Source: CAYTIB01 sp964437725 (lineage in GTDB: Bacteria; UBA8248; JACPRG01; G963555815). From it: a stretch of 15,314 nt of DNA. Under the pieces are notes generated by a model. That model saw nothing but the letters and a program-made list of their open reading frames with translations, searched no databases and was not told the DNA's origin. Shown here piece after piece: positions 13,818 through 15,314 of this stretch. A program made the position numbers and the translations under genes. Where the stretch lies: positions 1-15,314 of the forward strand of contig CAYTIB010000032.1 of the NCBI GenBank assembly GCA_964437725.1, read 5' to 3'. Numbering within the stretch: the first letter of the stretch is position 1; every line of letters begins with the position of its first letter.

Positions 13818-15314
13818 CTAGCCAACACTTCCAAGGTCCAGTCGCTCTCCCCAACGCTCTCCAACCCATTGCTTCAATCTCCAGTGCCTTGGACGGGAAA
13901 GTTCTGGGTCTGAATCCACAAGTTCAAAAGCATCCTTCCTCGCCTGGGTAAGCAGGTTAGTATGTCGAATAAGACTGGCTAAACGTTGGTCTGGGATACC
14001 AGCTTGTCGTGTTCCGAAAACTTCCCCCGCGCCACGAATTTCTAAGTCGCGGTCGGAAATCACAAAACCGTCATTTGTCTCAACCATTACAGACAATCGC
14101 GCCTCTGCTCCCTCAGTCAGCGGCAACAAGGCGCGAAGTATACAGTAAGATTTGTGGCTACCACGTCCGACCCTTCCCCTAAGTTGATGTAACTGAGCGA
14201 GCCCATACCGATCTGCTCGCTCTATCCACATTACAGTAGCATTGGGAACATCTACTCCAACCTCAACTACAACAGTAGTAACCAATAATTCAATCTCACC
14301 TCTATGAAAACAATCCATAACATTCTCTTTTTCCTCACTCTTCATCCTGCCGTGAAGAAGTCCCACACGGTGGGGATAAAACTCTGCCCTAAGCCTTTCC
14401 ATCGACTGCACGGCAGCTTCTAAATCTGAACGTTCTGTCTCCTCAACTAAGGGGAAAACGACATATCCTTGGCGCCCTTTTTTCAACTCATTGAGGAGCA
14501 ACTCTCGCTCCTCCGTATCCTCGGATTCAACCGAAAGTCGCGTATCGATTGGAATCCGGCCCGGAGGCATTTCGTCTAACAATGACAAATCGAGATCACC
14601 ATAGAGTGTAAGCGACAGACTACGAGGAATGGGTGTGGCAGTCATAACTAACGTGTCCACCGCTTCGCCTTTTTCCCTTACCGTCGAACGCTGAAGAACA
14701 CCAAAGCGATGCTGCTCGTCTGTGATGACAAGCGACAAAGATTTAAACTTAACATCCTCCTGAATCAATGCGTGCGTCCCTACCAAAATATCAACTGTTC
14801 CTTCAGCCACACTAGCGAGGAGTACCCTTCGTTCCGCCCGATTCAAGCGGGCGCTCAGGAGACCAGAAGAAACCCCCAACGAATCGGTCCACTTACGAAT
14901 ATTAGTCAAATGCTGATCCGCCAGAATCTCTGTCGGAACCAACAAGGCCACCTGTTGCCCACTCTGGACAGCCACCAACGCACCCCAGAGAGCAACGACC
15001 GTTTTCCCACTTCCGACATCTCCTTGAAGTAAACGGTTCATAGGTGAGGAGGATTCAAAGTCTGCTGTCATCTCAATGATTACTTTCTTCTGTGCAGGAG
15101 TTAGCGAAAAAGAAAGTCCTCTAAGAAACCCTCGAGTAAGAGAGCCGTCCACTGAGTAGTTAGTCGGTCGACGAAAATGCAAACGTCGACTCCGGCGAAC
15201 AGCGAGACCTATTTGAAGGGTAAAAAGATCATCGAAAATCAGCCTTTGATGCCAGGGCGAAACCCCATCATTGAGGGCGTCAACAGTCACTCCTTCAGGA
15301 TACAATTCCTCACT
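13818..15314 (-). CDS. recG: ATP-dependent DNA helicase RecG, N-terminus cut by window edge
   Basis: 498 codons are visible, open through the right edge. RecG is usually close to 700 residues, so the N-terminal wedge domain (roughly 200 residues) is missing. Helicase motifs are in order: Walker A GDVGSGKT, VPTEILADQH, the DEQH box in ITDEQHRFG, TATPIPRSL, then QLRGRVGRG. The RecG-specific tail follows, with DLEIRGAGEVFGTRQAG, the TRG motif that couples ATP hydrolysis to translocation. RecG reverses stalled replication forks and remodels Holliday and D-loop structures. The reading frame continues upstream of the TTG at 15305 to the window edge (codons SEE), so that TTG is internal. It converges with the M48 gene with 41 nt between stops and no clear terminator. 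Confidence 0.95.
   Translation of the reverse strand, partial: SEELYPEGVTVDALNDGVSPWHQRLIFDDLFTLQIGLAVRRSRRLHFRRPTNYSVDGSLTRGFLRGLSFSLTPAQKKVIIEMTADFESSSPMNRLLQGDVGSGKTVVALWGALVAVQSGQQVALLVPTEILADQHLTNIRKWTDSLGVSSGLLSARLNRAERRVLLASVAEGTVDILVGTHALIQEDVKFKSLSLVITDEQHRFGVLQRSTVREKGEAVDTLVMTATPIPRSLSLTLYGDLDLSLLDEMPPGRIPIDTRLSVESEDTEERELLLNELKKGRQGYVVFPLVEETERSDLEAAVQSMERLRAEFYPHRVGLLHGRMKSEEKENVMDCFHRGEIELLVTTVVVEVGVDVPNATVMWIERADRYGLAQLHQLRGRVGRGSHKSYCILRALLPLTEGAEARLSVMVETNDGFVISDRDLEIRGAGEVFGTRQAGIPDQRLASLIRHTNLLTQARKDAFELVDSDPELSRPRHWRLKQWVGERWGERLDLGSVG

Overview
This window is chromosomal DNA with moderate GC content, most likely from an uncultivated Gram-negative-type bacterium. The layout (uvrA, recG, a secreted M48 protease, a FabL-like reductase, and an NMT1-type binding protein beside amidohydrolases) fits free-living, often marine or sediment, lineages. 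I cannot assign a phylum from the sequence alone, and no rRNA or tRNA is visible. There is no transposase, integrase, phage gene, CRISPR array or toxin-antitoxin pair.

Left part (1-8162): after a truncated CDGSH iron-sulfur protein at the left edge (minus strand) comes about 780 nt without a gene. It holds a structured element (277-380), an AT-rich perfect hairpin (699-720) and an operator-like palindrome (783-798). Then follow a plus-strand pair, a secreted NMT1/THI5-type substrate-binding protein and a DapA-family aldolase. Facing them is a minus-strand four-gene run from 7422 to 2938: two tandem 511-residue amidohydrolase paralogues, a FabL-like short-chain reductase and a DUF309 protein. 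A RidA-family imine deaminase is divergent from this run and shares a 347-nt promoter region rich in palindromes. The gene mix looks like uptake and hydrolytic breakdown of a nitrogen compound: binding protein, two deaminase/hydrolase-type enzymes, an imine deaminase and a pyruvate-type aldolase. The substrate is unknown, and no permease or ATPase for the binding protein is present here.

Right part (8163-15314): mostly housekeeping. It contains a small membrane protein, uvrA (excision repair), a strong hairpin terminator, an aquaporin with a plant-TIP-like selectivity filter, a secreted M48 metalloprotease with a C-terminal LysM-like domain, and the C-terminal part of recG, cut by the right edge. 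The aquaporin and the protease are divergent and have recognisable back-to-back promoters.

I see no clearly new multi-gene system. The observations most worth following are the duplicated amidohydrolase cluster with its palindromic control region, the unclassified structured element at 277-380, and the His-Ile-Ala-Arg aquaporin filter.
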